The notes: generated by a model not told the origin, from the sequence alone. A stretch of 53,430 bases of DNA from an uncultured Spirochaetaceae bacterium (GCA_902797055.1 CADBRT010000037.1:1-53430); one strand, 5' to 3'; shown: positions 27,801-36,543, numbered from the stretch's first letter. Numbers and translations: made by a program.

Positions 27801-29389
27801 AGAATTTTTTCACCGGTTTCTTTCTTTGCAAAATATACACCGGCGCGTGCAAGGGATTCCAAAAAGAACTCTTTTACATCGAGATCTGCAGAAAGCTGAC
27901 TTTTTGTTCCCCAGTTGAAAACCCCCGAAATCTTGGCGGTTCCCACTAGTTCCCGTCTTGTTCCATCCACAAACGAGAGTGAAAAAGGAACTGCCTTTTT
28001 TTCAGGAGCTGCACGAAGCGTAATAGAAGAAAACGCTTGATTACCGAGCGGCAGGGAAGCAATTTTTGCAATGATGTCTTTCCCCTCTTTTGAAAAGTCC
28101 GCATTGAATTTCAATGCATTCCCATTCGGCAAGCGGAGTGATGCAATGGAAAAAGTTAGGGACGGAGACTTTTCAGGAATATTGAAGAAACCTTTCCCCT
28201 TACCAGTGACAAGCGCACCGTCAAAATCCAACTGATTTAGGAAAACAGTCTGCTGATTTCCCTTCAAATCGAAGGAAACCCGTTCCTTACCGGAAACGAA
28301 CTCCTCTGGAATGACGAAATTTCCTAAGCCTGTCCAATTATATAAGCGATGCTTCAAATCTGCATCCAAAGAACCAGACAAAGTCAACTCTGTAGCAGCA
28401 ATTTTCTGGAACCGTTCATTTTGCAAAGGGAATTTCGCTACCGACAGGAGATTCAAACGGTCTGCATTGAACGACGCTTTTAAAATACGTTGATCGAATT
28501 GAAATGCCGCAGAAAGTGAATATGGAAGGATTCTCTGTGTAGAGCTCGCAATGACACCGCCATCAGCATACCGCAAAAGAAACTGTGTTCTGAACAGCGT
28601 TATATCGGCAGCCGTATATGGCTCAAGGGAAAGACTGGCGGAACTGCCTGAAAAACCTTTTACGACATTCCCCTTGCATGTAAAGCGCTCACCGACACGG
28701 TATCCTTTGCTACCGACAACGGCAGTTATCAAGCCTCCAGTACAAGAGAGCTGAAAACTCCCCGCACTGCCTTTTCGGAGACTCAGTTTCCCAAAAGACA
28801 CCTCAGCATCCGCACCATTTCCGAGTCGATACGTCAAATGCACATCTTTTATCAGAGTTTCCCGAGGCAGGGCTGCCAGAAGTTTTTCAACAAGAGCCGT
28901 CTGATCTTCTGTGATAATACTATCACTCGACACGGAAACACCAGCATTCTCAAGGATTTCGGAAGCAGAAGATTGCTTCTTCGCCGCCGAAAGAGCCGTC
29001 CGTATCCGAGAAATCTTTGCCTCATCAGCATCAAGCGTCACACCGGATATCACAAGTCTGGAAAAGGCGTGTTCAATATCCTTTGATACTATGCGGAAAA
29101 TATTGAAACGGAATACAACGTTTTTTATGAAAAGTAAATCCTCACCTGTTGCTATTTCAAAAATCCTGATATTGCGGATTTTTATGCTTGAAAACAGGGA
29201 CGGGGACAAGGAGTCATAAGAAATTCCTAAGTGAGTCCGTGCAGAAAACTCTGACAAAAAACGGCTTTCCGCCTGTGTCATCAACGAGTCAACAGTTTTA
29301 TACACGGGGGTCATAAAACGCAGGCTTAAGAAAAGCATAGTGAGAAACACTAGCACTGCTATGACAGACTTACGCAACCGTGATTTCAT
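24815..29389 (-). CDS. tamB: TamB-like translocation and assembly module protein (DUF490)
   Basis: 1524 residues. A single N-terminal membrane anchor (residues about 8-30) is followed by more than 1300 residues of repeating beta-strand sequence (AsmA/TamB type, lipid-transport groove) and a C-terminal DUF490 domain with YLSRNFYIKSGSITI and the closing strand LTLSWRFTF. TamB-like proteins bridge the inner and outer membranes and partner with an Omp85 protein; in spirochetes the partner is thought to be BamA itself, encoded 16 bases downstream. First gene of the long minus-strand array. Confidence 0.9.
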   Translation of the reverse strand: MKSRLRKSVIAVLVFLTMLFLSLRFMTPVYKTVDSLMTQAESRFLSEFSARTHLGISYDSLSPSLFSSIKIRNIRIFEIATGEDLLFIKNVVFRFNIFRIVSKDIEHAFSRLVISGVTLDADEAKISRIRTALSAAKKQSSASEILENAGVSVSSDSIITEDQTALVEKLLAALPRETLIKDVHLTYRLGNGADAEVSFGKLSLRKGSAGSFQLSCTGGLITAVVGSKGYRVGERFTCKGNVVKGFSGSSASLSLEPYTAADITLFRTQFLLRYADGGVIASSTQRILPYSLSAAFQFDQRILKASFNADRLNLLSVAKFPLQNERFQKIAATELTLSGSLDADLKHRLYNWTGLGNFVIPEEFVSGKERVSFDLKGNQQTVFLNQLDFDGALVTGKGKGFFNIPEKSPSLTFSIASLRLPNGNALKFNADFSKEGKDIIAKIASLPLGNQAFSSITLRAAPEKKAVPFSLSFVDGTRRELVGTAKISGVFNWGTKSQLSADLDVKEFFLESLARAGVYFAKKETGEKILKQLPRLKDVYTSDQLKFSTDFKHISFSIPSVFIADFKDAGKKLELSASGTDRAVEVKQLDVSYGNVIVKAALGAERAEVDNQVSFRSTLNVNGTPYELSGTYMPKEWFTLSGSYGIDILANLSNGASGSAKIASLPLPVSKNLNLAFSVDTVFDVKNLSEYLVTIRNLQVDVTKSKLNRTPKLVIAGSVDPAGLIMDSVSFADSSSSAAGKGYALWNIKDGIVDSVSAVINLGNDLTGEAFNLAADFTNPLRAKLSKQTVLSDCYFSVKLDVNKFPIMRIAANQYTDDTFNGSLNASGTLENPYVLLNVENFSAQVGTRPVIMKGKAELVDGFVDIPGLTISWGNMKASDIKAEIDFSKFSGKASADFSYRLFGRHYVKAPLSLTVNNLSDSTAVHKLSERFIPRKFQILLDTPVSAKGIINGSIPLSANIIRDGNTVSFESAENLGIKGTYLVKTGTIAADVTKDKPLGAKVRGSVKRSLINLDITEVHGDFSRITDLVSTDVFGLYNGKLSGQVSLGGLTSDPILSGGLMIRDLDFALPLIFPEHLTNKLVLLTLTDNKISLPRTVFHVGSERLRMDANILLDRWSLDTIDANAETVAGDAVRVAMDVPKVAFTGDGDIKAAMHYDDNRMELKIGGNLSEADIYIQAMSEELDLMTIPKFIIFGREKADPNYGVEPKVSFYEAFTSTVDLVIDVDLKLGKHVNIMINPWLRALVAQGTDLSFYLDSNAGKWTIQSDVVLRGGQITYLSRNFYIKSGSITINDSSDSFNPFITARAVTRERDSEGTPVTIVFELDHQRLASFNPRIYSIPARSETEIHAMLGHIVSGDSGNAGSLFLSGLDYGLQLTAFKKFENALRDLFNFDIFSVRVNLLQNAVKYGINSNASASSAEARAALRNPVGNLLDNMSVYIGKYFSSDIYADALLQWTYNQNAAGNSGILGSGLVFRPEIGIELEAPFANIRWDFAPEFGGLQDNAIPNVVAATSLTLSWRFTF

Positions 29390-29490
29390 GAAATTTTGAA
29401 CTTCTCTGCTGTTCCATTACACCTATTCACTGGCATCGACAGCCTTTTATTGTTATAATAATAAAAAAAACAAATATACAGAAGGGTTTC

Positions 29491-30129
29491 ATGGTTTTAA
29501 AAAATTTCATAGTTTTTGAAGGGATAGACGGAGCAGGAACCTCAACACAAATAAAGCGCATGCGGGAGAAAACTAAAGGCAACGATGCATTTCTGTTCAC
29601 CGCAGAACCGACCTCCTGCGAAACAGGGAAATTCCTTCGAAAAATGCTGAAAGGTGAAGTACCTCTACAAAATGAAAGCGCAGCATATCTCTTTGCAGCA
29701 GATAGAAATGAGCACGTAAATGGAACATTCAATGCCGATGGCGCAACGCTCATAACAGGCATAAAAAAAGCATGTGAAAACGGCAAAACAGTCATAAGCG
29801 ACCGCTATCTGTTTTCCAGTTTGGCATATCAAAGCATACAGTGCGACCCGAACGTCCCGAGACTGCTCAATTCTCTTTTTCCGCTGCCGGAACTGCTTTT
29901 CTACTTTGATATCACTCCAGAAATCTCCCTTGCACGTCTGGGAGGCAGAGAATACCGTGAAATATACGAAAACACACAATTTCTACAGAAAACTGTCGCA
30001 GAATACAAAAAAATCATAGCAGAATATGCTTCCCCAGAAAAAAACGAGGGAATGAGGATTGTAACAATAGATGCAACGATTCCTCCAGATGAAGTAGAGT
30101 CTCTATTATGGAAAGAAATCTGCCGATAG
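29491..30129 (+). CDS. tmk: Thymidylate kinase, P-loop variant
   Basis: 212 residues. The N-terminus reads FVF-EG-ID-GAG-TSTQ in the P-loop position (residues 9-20), DRY follows in VISDRYLFSSLAYQ, and the C-terminal half has the FDITPEISLARL strand. These fix it as dTMP kinase, which makes dTDP from dTMP. The invariant P-loop lysine (GAGKST) is threonine. Divergent from tamB across 101 bases that hold a TATAAT at 29454-29459 but no good -35. First of a plus-strand operon of four genes. Confidence 0.85.
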   Translation: MVLKNFIVFEGIDGAGTSTQIKRMREKTKGNDAFLFTAEPTSCETGKFLRKMLKGEVPLQNESAAYLFAADRNEHVNGTFNADGATLITGIKKACENGKTVISDRYLFSSLAYQSIQCDPNVPRLLNSLFPLPELLFYFDITPEISLARLGGREYREIYENTQFLQKTVAEYKKIIAEYASPEKNEGMRIVTIDATIPPDEVESLLWKEICR

Positions 30130-30136
30130 ACAAAGT

Positions 30137-30751
30137 GTGAACGTTTACAGACCATTATTTCTAGCCATATTCGTCGCACTGCTGATTCCGCTTCAAGGGA
30201 ATGCCTATGTGGCGAAATATAAAGAAGACTATTACCGGTTGTATCATGTGCATTACGCCCAGGCTCCGGATGATTGCATTGAAAACATATACTGGCTGGA
30301 ACAGGCAGTAAAAGCGGATTTCTGCAACCCTCTCTACGCTGATGCCAAAATCGAAACCAAGGCACAGTGGGAAAAATACCGTTTTCTCTACCAAATGCAC
30401 CTCAACCTTAAACTGATAGAACAGCATCTGCGTCTTGCCCGCACCTATGACAAACGGGCTGCGTATTTTTATGACGCTCCTTGGAAAGACGAATACCTGC
30501 GCAATCTTGAAAAAGCGAAAACCTGCTATGAAGCCGGCTATTATTACTGGCAGGAAGCACAGCTTTGGGCCGAAAAAGGTTCTGTTTCCCAGTATAATTT
30601 TCTGTATATCACCGACTTGCAGAACTGGGAAGATGAGCGGGAACGGATAACAACAGGTGAGCTGGATTACAAGAAAACGCTCGACAGGGAACTTCAGAGA
30701 CTGAACAAAGTCATAGACGAACTCGTTGCAATGGAAGATAAAAACTATTAA
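30137..30751 (+). CDS. Secreted hypothetical protein, aromatic-rich helical
   Basis: 204 residues starting at GTG 30137, 7 bases after tmk. A signal peptide (RPLFLAIFVALLIPLQGNA) with cleavage near NA/YV precedes a soluble domain very rich in Tyr and Trp and predicted helical, with TPR-like spacing (YYRLYHVHY, CYEAGYYYWQEA). No known motif. Probably periplasmic. T. pallidum also has a hypothetical gene after tmk as I recall, so it may be a treponemal family. Confidence 0.7.
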   Translation: MNVYRPLFLAIFVALLIPLQGNAYVAKYKEDYYRLYHVHYAQAPDDCIENIYWLEQAVKADFCNPLYADAKIETKAQWEKYRFLYQMHLNLKLIEQHLRLARTYDKRAAYFYDAPWKDEYLRNLEKAKTCYEAGYYYWQEAQLWAEKGSVSQYNFLYITDLQNWEDERERITTGELDYKKTLDRELQRLNKVIDELVAMEDKNY

Positions 30752-30761
30752 AATAACCTCC

Positions 30762-31904
30762 ATGCAGGAAACAGATAACGGATACGAACTTTTTTATTCT
30801 GAAAATTCACTTTTTTCAAAGACAGACATAACATTCAATCAGGGAACACCTGATTTAACGCATTTCTATTTAGACGGCACACATTCGGACAAGTGCCGTC
30901 TTTTTGTCACTGATGAAACAATAGCTGAACTCCCCTTTATGAACAGTTTCATCACAAAACTTCGTACATCACCGCAGAAAACAGATGCGCTTATTGTCCT
31001 ACCAGCAGGGGAAGCAGCAAAAAATATCGACAGCGTCCTTTCCATTGTAAAAGCAGCTCTCGATAAAGATTTCACTAGAAATGCGGTATTCATAGGGATC
31101 GGCGGTGGCGTCATCTGTGACATGACAGGATTCGCTGCATCAATGTTCAAACGGGGAGTCCAATGTGAATTTATACCGACGACCCTCCTTGCAGATGTTG
31201 ATGCAGCCATTGGCGGCAAGACAGGCTGTGACTTCTCCAGCTATAAAAACATGATCGGTGCTTTTTGGCCGGCACGCTCTGTACGCATCTGGAGTGGTTG
31301 CATACAGACACTGAGTGACCGCGAATACCGTTCAGGACTAGCGGAAGCCTTAAAAACAGCGCTTTTATTCTCCGAAGAGCTCGTCCATTTGTTTGAAGAC
31401 AAAAGAGAGCAGGTTCTTTCAAGAGACGATTCAGTTCTCTTAACAATAATCAAAGAATGCGCAAAAGCAAAAGCAAAAATAGTACATGAAGACTTACGTG
31501 AACAAGGAAACAGGGCTTTTCTCAATTATGGGCACACTTTCGGACATGCACTCGAAAGCGTTGCGGGGCTTGGCACTGTAACGCACGGAGAAGGTGTCGC
31601 CTGGGGCATGGGAAGGGCCTGTGACATAGGAGTGAGGCTCGGAATCTGCAGCAAGGATTTTGCTGAAAGAACAAAAAATCTGCTGGCTTCCTATGGATAC
31701 GACATGGCACCTGTCCCGCAGGCTTTGAAAGAAATCACAAATGCCAGCGAAAGGCTTCTGACCGCGATGAAGAAAGACAAGAAGAACATGACTGCCTCAT
31801 GCATACGGTTGATTCTCCAAGCCGCTCCTCTGCGTACAATAATCAAGGAAGCAGACGATAAAGACATCCTCTCAGTACTTTGTGAGGAAAAAAACAAGGA
31901 CTAA
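30762..31904 (+). CDS. aroB: 3-dehydroquinate synthase
   Basis: 380 residues from the ATG at 30762; the frame opens at TTG 30726 but that lies inside the previous gene. Diagnostic segments are GIGGGVICDMTGFAASMFKRG (NAD-binding; glycine-rich loop), PTTLLADVDAAIGGKTG, KNMIGAFWPA and the metal-ligand region FLNYGHTFGHALE with a later HGEGVAWGM. It catalyses the second step of the shikimate pathway. No strong ribosome site is seen, so translation may be coupled to the upstream gene (10-base gap). Confidence 0.94.
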   Translation: MQETDNGYELFYSENSLFSKTDITFNQGTPDLTHFYLDGTHSDKCRLFVTDETIAELPFMNSFITKLRTSPQKTDALIVLPAGEAAKNIDSVLSIVKAALDKDFTRNAVFIGIGGGVICDMTGFAASMFKRGVQCEFIPTTLLADVDAAIGGKTGCDFSSYKNMIGAFWPARSVRIWSGCIQTLSDREYRSGLAEALKTALLFSEELVHLFEDKREQVLSRDDSVLLTIIKECAKAKAKIVHEDLREQGNRAFLNYGHTFGHALESVAGLGTVTHGEGVAWGMGRACDIGVRLGICSKDFAERTKNLLASYGYDMAPVPQALKEITNASERLLTAMKKDKKNMTASCIRLILQAAPLRTIIKEADDKDILSVLCEEKNKD

Positions 31905-31912
31905 CACGAAAA

Positions 31913-33091
31913 ATGATTTCAGCAGAACATTATTTTGACTGGGCGGCGACGACCCCCGCAGACGAGCAAATACAAAAGGAAGCGCTTTCTTTTGCGCTGG
32001 AACACTGGGGCAACCCTTCCAGCATACACGAAGCTGGAGCAGACGCAAAACGAGCACTTGAAGAATGCCGTAAACAATGCGCCCTGGCTTTGAATGTGCA
32101 AACCGACACCATTTTCTTTACATCTGGCGGAACAGAAAGCGACCATATTCCGTTGCTGTCCGTCCTCACCAGACCGCAAAAAGGAAGCGTGCTTTTGTCG
32201 GCCATCGAGCACCCCGCACTAAGGGAAATGGCAAAAGCCATCACAAATTGCGGATGGAAGGTCATCACTGTGAACCCGGACAAAAACGGCATCGTCTCCG
32301 CACAGTCGATACAAGACGCACTCACGGATGACACGGTATATGTGAGTGTTATGGCGGTGAACAATGAGACTGGTGCAGTACAACCAATCTATGAGATTTC
32401 GGACATGCTCACCCAACGGGCACAAGGCAGGAGAAGACCTTTTTTCCACGTGGATTGTGTACAGGCAGCAGGCAAAATTCCTTTGGACATCAGCTACAAA
32501 GGCATTGATGCAGCATCATTCAGTGCCCACAAGCTGGGGGGGCCGCGCGGTATAGGAGCACTGTACTTGGCAAAGGATATAACGCCATTCCTCCGCGGCG
32601 GCGGACAGGAAAAAAACATCCGCAGTGGGACTGAAAACATCTTTGGGGCAAAAGCGCTGTCCCTCTGCCTGAGCAAGCACACAATATCGAAGAACAACGA
32701 AGAAACCCTCAAACGCTACGAAAACCAGATGGAGTGGACGGCATCGTTCATCAAGCAGATTCTGGAACTGCCTGGAGCGGTTATTCTCCCTCATGTACGC
32801 GGAACTGCACCAGAGAGCAGAGATTTTTCTCCTTGGATTGTTCAGGCAGCTTTCCCCGGCATTCCCGGACAGGTGATGGAACGGGCATTAAGCGCTGACG
32901 GCTTCTACATCTCTACAGGAAGCGCTTGTTCAGCAGGCAGGCACTCCCGCCCCATTCTGGACAGCATGAATGTAAGTGCAGATGAAAAGGAAAGTGCGGT
33001 ACGCTTCAGTTTCGGCGCAGGAACAACGAAGCAGGCAATGGAAGAACTTGTCCAGGAAGTAAGAAAAATAGTATCGACGTTTGCAAGCTGA
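31913..33091 (+). CDS. Cysteine desulfurase (NifS/IscS family)
   Basis: 392 residues. YFDWAATTP at the N-terminus, FTSGGTESDH (cofactor phosphate), HVDCVQAAGK, SFSAHKLGGPRGIGALY with the PLP lysine, and the catalytic-cysteine loop STGSACSAGRHSRPI. It supplies sulfur for Fe-S clusters or thio-modified tRNA; no scaffold gene is adjacent to say which. It starts 8 bases after aroB and closes the operon at the terminator 33096-33131. Confidence 0.93.
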   Translation: MISAEHYFDWAATTPADEQIQKEALSFALEHWGNPSSIHEAGADAKRALEECRKQCALALNVQTDTIFFTSGGTESDHIPLLSVLTRPQKGSVLLSAIEHPALREMAKAITNCGWKVITVNPDKNGIVSAQSIQDALTDDTVYVSVMAVNNETGAVQPIYEISDMLTQRAQGRRRPFFHVDCVQAAGKIPLDISYKGIDAASFSAHKLGGPRGIGALYLAKDITPFLRGGGQEKNIRSGTENIFGAKALSLCLSKHTISKNNEETLKRYENQMEWTASFIKQILELPGAVILPHVRGTAPESRDFSPWIVQAAFPGIPGQVMERALSADGFYISTGSACSAGRHSRPILDSMNVSADEKESAVRFSFGAGTTKQAMEELVQEVRKIVSTFAS

Positions 33092-33095
33092 ATAC

Positions 33096-33131
33096 AAAGA
33101 ACCCGCTGACCACCAAGCCAGCGGGTTCTTT
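33096..33131. terminator. Bidirectional rho-independent terminator
   Basis: AAAGAACCCGCTG (33097-33109) pairs with CAGCGGGTTCTTT (33119-33131), a 13-pair perfect stem with a 9-base loop, flanked by A- and T-rich ends. It lies between the ends of the converging cysteine desulfurase and lipoprotein genes and can serve both. Confidence 0.9.
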
Positions 33132-33143
33132 GTTTATAAATGA

Positions 33144-34274
33144 TTAATTAAATGATCTGATCCCACAGGTAAATTTTAGATCAGTCTTTGGCACGGTACC
33201 GCCGTCCACGTCCGATGGCTTCAGATTAACATTCCACACGTTCGTGACTGCATCAGACTGGGAACTCGTCCAGTATGCGCCTGCTGCAAGCTGGGTTCCA
33301 CCGACTGCAGCAATCGATGTATTTACCGCGCTATAATTTTTAGCAAGTTCCTCAATTTCGGCATATGTTGGAATATAATAATCGCTACCCAATGTTGTTA
33401 AAACATAATTGAATGCAGGATAACAAATTGCACTATTCGCAAGTGCGGAGGAATCCGCGGCGCAAATTCCGCCCCAGTTGTCACTGCCGTCAAAATCACC
33501 TGTCAGATAGAAATTAGTATAATTATAGGTATAAGAATAATAGCTTCCAGAAGCAGGCTCTGTTTCCAATCTCAAACATTTTAACAATGGAAAATCAGAG
33601 GTATATCCGTTTCCGGAAGATGCCCATTGATATTTTGTTGCATCGCCAGAGGAGTTTTTCAAGTTAACAGCAAGCACTCTGTTTGTTCCAATTGCAGTAC
33701 TACCACCTTTATAAAACACAACCGCCTCAGGAACAACTCCCAGCAAATCAAAGAGTGCTTTTGACTCAACATAGCAAGAAACTGCAGTACAATATGAGGA
33801 ACCGTTGTATTCCATCACTACATCACCGATGTTCGCATTCGCTGTGGAGATTGGAGCGTAAACCCATTTCATGTCGAATCTAACACTATTTGCCTGCCCG
33901 GCAATAATATCCACCGTTTTTATGTCACCATACACATTGGTTGTACCGGAACAATTCGCAACAAGCGCATACTTCCAACTGCCCGTCTTAACTTCCAGCA
34001 TACAGCCATTGAGTTCGTTTACGGTCGTCCACTGCCCTAAGGTCTGAAGAGAACCACCTTTCCAGCTACCAACAAGAACAAGATTCGTTAAATCACTTAC
34101 AGACAACCCATAGTCAGACATTGCTCTGCCGGAGGAAAAAGAGAGATAACCTGTCTCTGCCTCTTCAGAAGAAGACCCCGTGCTGTTGGAACAGGAAAAG
34201 ACACCTGCCGTAAGTGCAACTGAAAAAAATAAACCTGTAAAAAAACGTAAAACTTTGTACACATTGTGTTTCAT
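33144..34274 (-). CDS. Lipoprotein with a DUF1566/Lcl_C-type C-terminal domain
   Basis: 376 residues from the ATG at 34274, which has GAGG upstream; the open frame continues far beyond but without coding character. Signal peptide with lipobox ending VFSC at C28. A Ser/Gly-rich linker follows, then a domain ending in AAGAYWTSSQSD, VNLKPSDVDGG and FTCGIRSF, the usual end of DUF1566 (formylglycine-sulfatase-like fold) found in many spirochete lipoproteins. Function unknown, outer surface or periplasm. It has its own promoter at 34379-34407 and the bidirectional terminator after it. Confidence 0.8.
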   Translation of the reverse strand: MKHNVYKVLRFFTGLFFSVALTAGVFSCSNSTGSSSEEAETGYLSFSSGRAMSDYGLSVSDLTNLVLVGSWKGGSLQTLGQWTTVNELNGCMLEVKTGSWKYALVANCSGTTNVYGDIKTVDIIAGQANSVRFDMKWVYAPISTANANIGDVVMEYNGSSYCTAVSCYVESKALFDLLGVVPEAVVFYKGGSTAIGTNRVLAVNLKNSSGDATKYQWASSGNGYTSDFPLLKCLRLETEPASGSYYSYTYNYTNFYLTGDFDGSDNWGGICAADSSALANSAICYPAFNYVLTTLGSDYYIPTYAEIEELAKNYSAVNTSIAAVGGTQLAAGAYWTSSQSDAVTNVWNVNLKPSDVDGGTVPKTDLKFTCGIRSFN

Positions 34275-34378
34275 CAAGAAAACCTCAAAAAATATTCTTT
34301 CGCGTACAACATTTATAAATAAAAAAGAAGGGACCAGAGGATTTGTAACCACTGGCAAACGATTTTGTAATGGAAGGG

Positions 34379-34407
34379 AGTATATACAAAAAGAAAATCT
34401 TGTGCAA
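34379..34407 (-). promoter_or_regulatory. Sigma-70 type promoter of the DUF1566 lipoprotein gene
   Basis: On the minus strand TTGCAC (34407-34402) and TATACT (34384-34379) are 17 bases apart. A leader of roughly 95 bases then reaches the ATG at 34274. It is back to back with the thioredoxin promoter. Confidence 0.6.
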
Positions 34408-34431
34408 GGGTGAATAGCAATTTTATACCAC

Positions 34432-34460
34432 TTGCCAAAACCTCTCGTTTCGTATATATT
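34432..34460 (+). promoter_or_regulatory. Sigma-70 type promoter of the thioredoxin gene
   Basis: TTGCCA (34432-34437) and TATATT (34455-34460) are 17 bases apart. The expected start is near 34467, giving a leader of about 26 bases that contains AGGAGG (34480-34485) and ends at ATG 34493. Confidence 0.65.
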
Positions 34461-34492
34461 TAATTGTGTACAATCAATTAGGAGGTTTTTAT

Positions 34493-34804
34493 ATGGCATT
34501 AGAAGTAACCGAAAGCACATTTCAGGCAGAAGTGCTCGACAGCAAAGTTCCGGTATTGGTAGATTTCTGGGCATCTTGGTGCGGTCCCTGTAAAATGATG
34601 GGCCCTGTCGTGGAAGAGCTTGCAGGGGAAGCAAACGGTGCTTACAAAGTCTGCAAGGTGAATGTCGACGACAATCAGGATTTGGCAGAAAAATACAATA
34701 TTATGAGCATCCCGAATTTCATCGTGTTCAAAGGCGGAGAAGTTGCAGGACAGCAGATTGGAGCAACCAGTAAGGACGCTCTGGCGGCACTTATCAATGC
34801 CTGA
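34493..34804 (+). CDS. trxA: Thioredoxin
   Basis: 103 residues from the ATG at 34493, which follows AGGAGG with ideal spacing. The active site is WASWCGPCKMMGP, and the cis-proline region reads YNIMSIPNFIVFKGG. Normal thioredoxin length. It reduces protein disulfides in the cytosol. The last codons overlap the start of the DTW-domain gene by 8 bases (ATGCCTGA), so both are made from one transcript. Confidence 0.96.
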   Translation: MALEVTESTFQAEVLDSKVPVLVDFWASWCGPCKMMGPVVEELAGEANGAYKVCKVNVDDNQDLAEKYNIMSIPNFIVFKGGEVAGQQIGATSKDALAALINA

Positions 34805-35498
34805 AACAAACGAACGGGAACTGTGTTATCAGTGTCTGCGCCCTAAATCAAACTGCTATTGCAAATATATCAAAAGCGTAGATACTGATATCAAATGGAT
34901 TTTCCTCATGCATCCAAAAGAAGCAAAGCGACAGCGGACAGGTACTGGACGGCTCGCTTCTTTAAGTCTGCCAGGAAGTGAAATACTGGTAGGTGTTGAC
35001 TTTTCGGACAACGAACGGCTTAACACATTACTGCAAGATCCGCAGTACTATCCGGTTCTCCTCTACCCATCTCCAGATGCATGGACTGCACACAAGGAAG
35101 GGTTCAAGGAAGCTATTGGAAACAAAACTCTGCTGGTAATCCTGGTTGACTCTACGTGGGCATGTTCAAAAAAAATAATTAAACTCTCCCGCAATCTGTA
35201 TGATTTACCCCGGCTTTCTTTTTACGGAAATTACCGGAGCATTTTCACGTTCAAGCATGAACCGAAGGAATACTGTGTTTCAACGATTGAATCCTGCTAC
35301 TACCTGATAAAGGAACTCCAGACGACGGGGATCGCAAAACGAAATGCAGACCCGGAACCGCTGATGACCGTATTCAAGGCACTCATACAGTTCCAGCTGT
35401 CAAAAGAGAATGAGCGCATAACATCAGGACTTCCCGGAAGCCATGCCTATGACTGGAAGTACACAAAACTCAGGGAAATTCCTACTTCTTCCGTTTGA
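34797..35498 (+). CDS. DTW-domain protein, probable tRNA-uridine aminocarboxypropyltransferase
   Basis: 233 residues from the ATG at 34797, which overlaps the end of trxA. The N-terminal CYQCLRPKSNCYC is the zinc-binding Cys cluster of DTW proteins; MHPKEAKRQRTGTGRL is the substrate-binding segment; DSTWACSKKI carries the name-giving D-x-T-W motif. Family members (TapT/TuaA and relatives) transfer the aminocarboxypropyl group of SAM to a tRNA uridine. The 3' end overlaps the converging lipoprotein gene by 17 bases. Confidence 0.85.
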   Translation: MPETNERELCYQCLRPKSNCYCKYIKSVDTDIKWIFLMHPKEAKRQRTGTGRLASLSLPGSEILVGVDFSDNERLNTLLQDPQYYPVLLYPSPDAWTAHKEGFKEAIGNKTLLVILVDSTWACSKKIIKLSRNLYDLPRLSFYGNYRSIFTFKHEPKEYCVSTIESCYYLIKELQTTGIAKRNADPEPLMTVFKALIQFQLSKENERITSGLPGSHAYDWKYTKLREIPTSSV

Positions 35499-36543
35499 CG
35501 CTCCAATCAGAAGCAGAAGAAGGCAGGTGGGAAGGCTTGCTCTTAATCATAGTCCTTGTAACAGCGCTGTTGGTAATGCCGTCAGCAACAAAGGCACTTG
35601 AATATGAAGCAGAAGCTTTTCCATAGCTATCAACCCAAGTTCCGCTTTCTGCGACAGCACGTTCAAACGGCAGATATTTTTTCTCCCAGGAAGTACTCTC
35701 TTTCTTTGGATCCACGAACAAGAATGCGTCACAGATTTTGTGCCGTCCGTTATCACGAAGAATGAGTATATCACTCGGTGCTATCCGGCTCTTCGTGGTA
35801 TCCACCCAGAAATCCCATGATGAGCTGGAAGCATCGGTTGCATAGGCTTCTGTTATGTTCCCGTTCACTTCATCAATCATGCCGTTCTCAATCTCATTTC
35901 CATCGCTGTCGCGAATTTTCCGCAGGTGTACGGTAACAGACTGTCCCTTTTTAATATCAATAGGAGGAAACGCATATTTCTTTTCTTCACCGTCTCCAGC
36001 ACTGACAACTTCAAGTCCACTCAGATTACCGCTTTCCAAGCAATAAAGCCTGATGAATTCGCATTTCTTTGTTTTAGAGGAATAAGCATTGCGTACTTCA
36101 CAGATTGCAAGTTTTGCAAGATGTTCATTGTAAGAAGTAAAAGGCAGGCTGACAGTAAGAGAATTGGAATGGGCATCAACAACCACGGCGTCCAGAGCAT
36201 AGGATTGCCCCATAACAGTCGGTTCCGAAAATAAAAAATCGACATCACAACCATCGGATTTACTATTCACTTGCAAGGGCTGTTTGATTTCTTTGCCAAT
36301 GACACGAAGCGAGGCTTTCTGAACATTCACCACTCTGTCGAACGATATGCGAAAAGATGAAGCAGACGTTACATTGAACGATGTTATCGAGGGACAGCCT
36401 TCAACTCTCAAAAAGGAAATTCCTCCATCCGACTCTTTACAGCTGACAGGACAAAGGGAAATCCAAAATAACACGAGCAGTGCAACAGGCACTGCGACCA
36501 TCGTTTTAAAAAAATAAAACGCATTTTCTCTTAAAGTATCCAT
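35482..36543 (-). CDS. Lipoprotein, function unknown
   Basis: 353 residues. Signal peptide with lipobox CPVSC at C35. The mature protein is beta-rich (TSFNVTSASSFRISFDRVV resembles an Ig-like/SbsA start) and contains CEFIRLYCLESGNLSGLEV and ILILRDNGRHKICDAFLF, which recall lamin-tail-like domains; no firm family. The start at 36543 has no Shine-Dalgarno site and lies inside the inverted repeat at 36516-36573. A start at M15 (36501) would leave the signal peptide without a positive N-terminus. Follows the DUF2259 gene. Confidence 0.7.
   Translation of the reverse strand: MDTLRENAFYFFKTMVAVPVALLVLFWISLCPVSCKESDGGISFLRVEGCPSITSFNVTSASSFRISFDRVVNVQKASLRVIGKEIKQPLQVNSKSDGCDVDFLFSEPTVMGQSYALDAVVVDAHSNSLTVSLPFTSYNEHLAKLAICEVRNAYSSKTKKCEFIRLYCLESGNLSGLEVVSAGDGEEKKYAFPPIDIKKGQSVTVHLRKIRDSDGNEIENGMIDEVNGNITEAYATDASSSSWDFWVDTTKSRIAPSDILILRDNGRHKICDAFLFVDPKKESTSWEKKYLPFERAVAESGTWVDSYGKASASYSSAFVADGITNSAVTRTMIKSKPSHLPSSASDWSVKRKK

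Noticed and set aside
29454..29459. TATAAT upstream of tmk as a promoter
   Set aside because: Good -10, but no acceptable -35 at 16-18 bases and no extended -10, so not listed as a feature.
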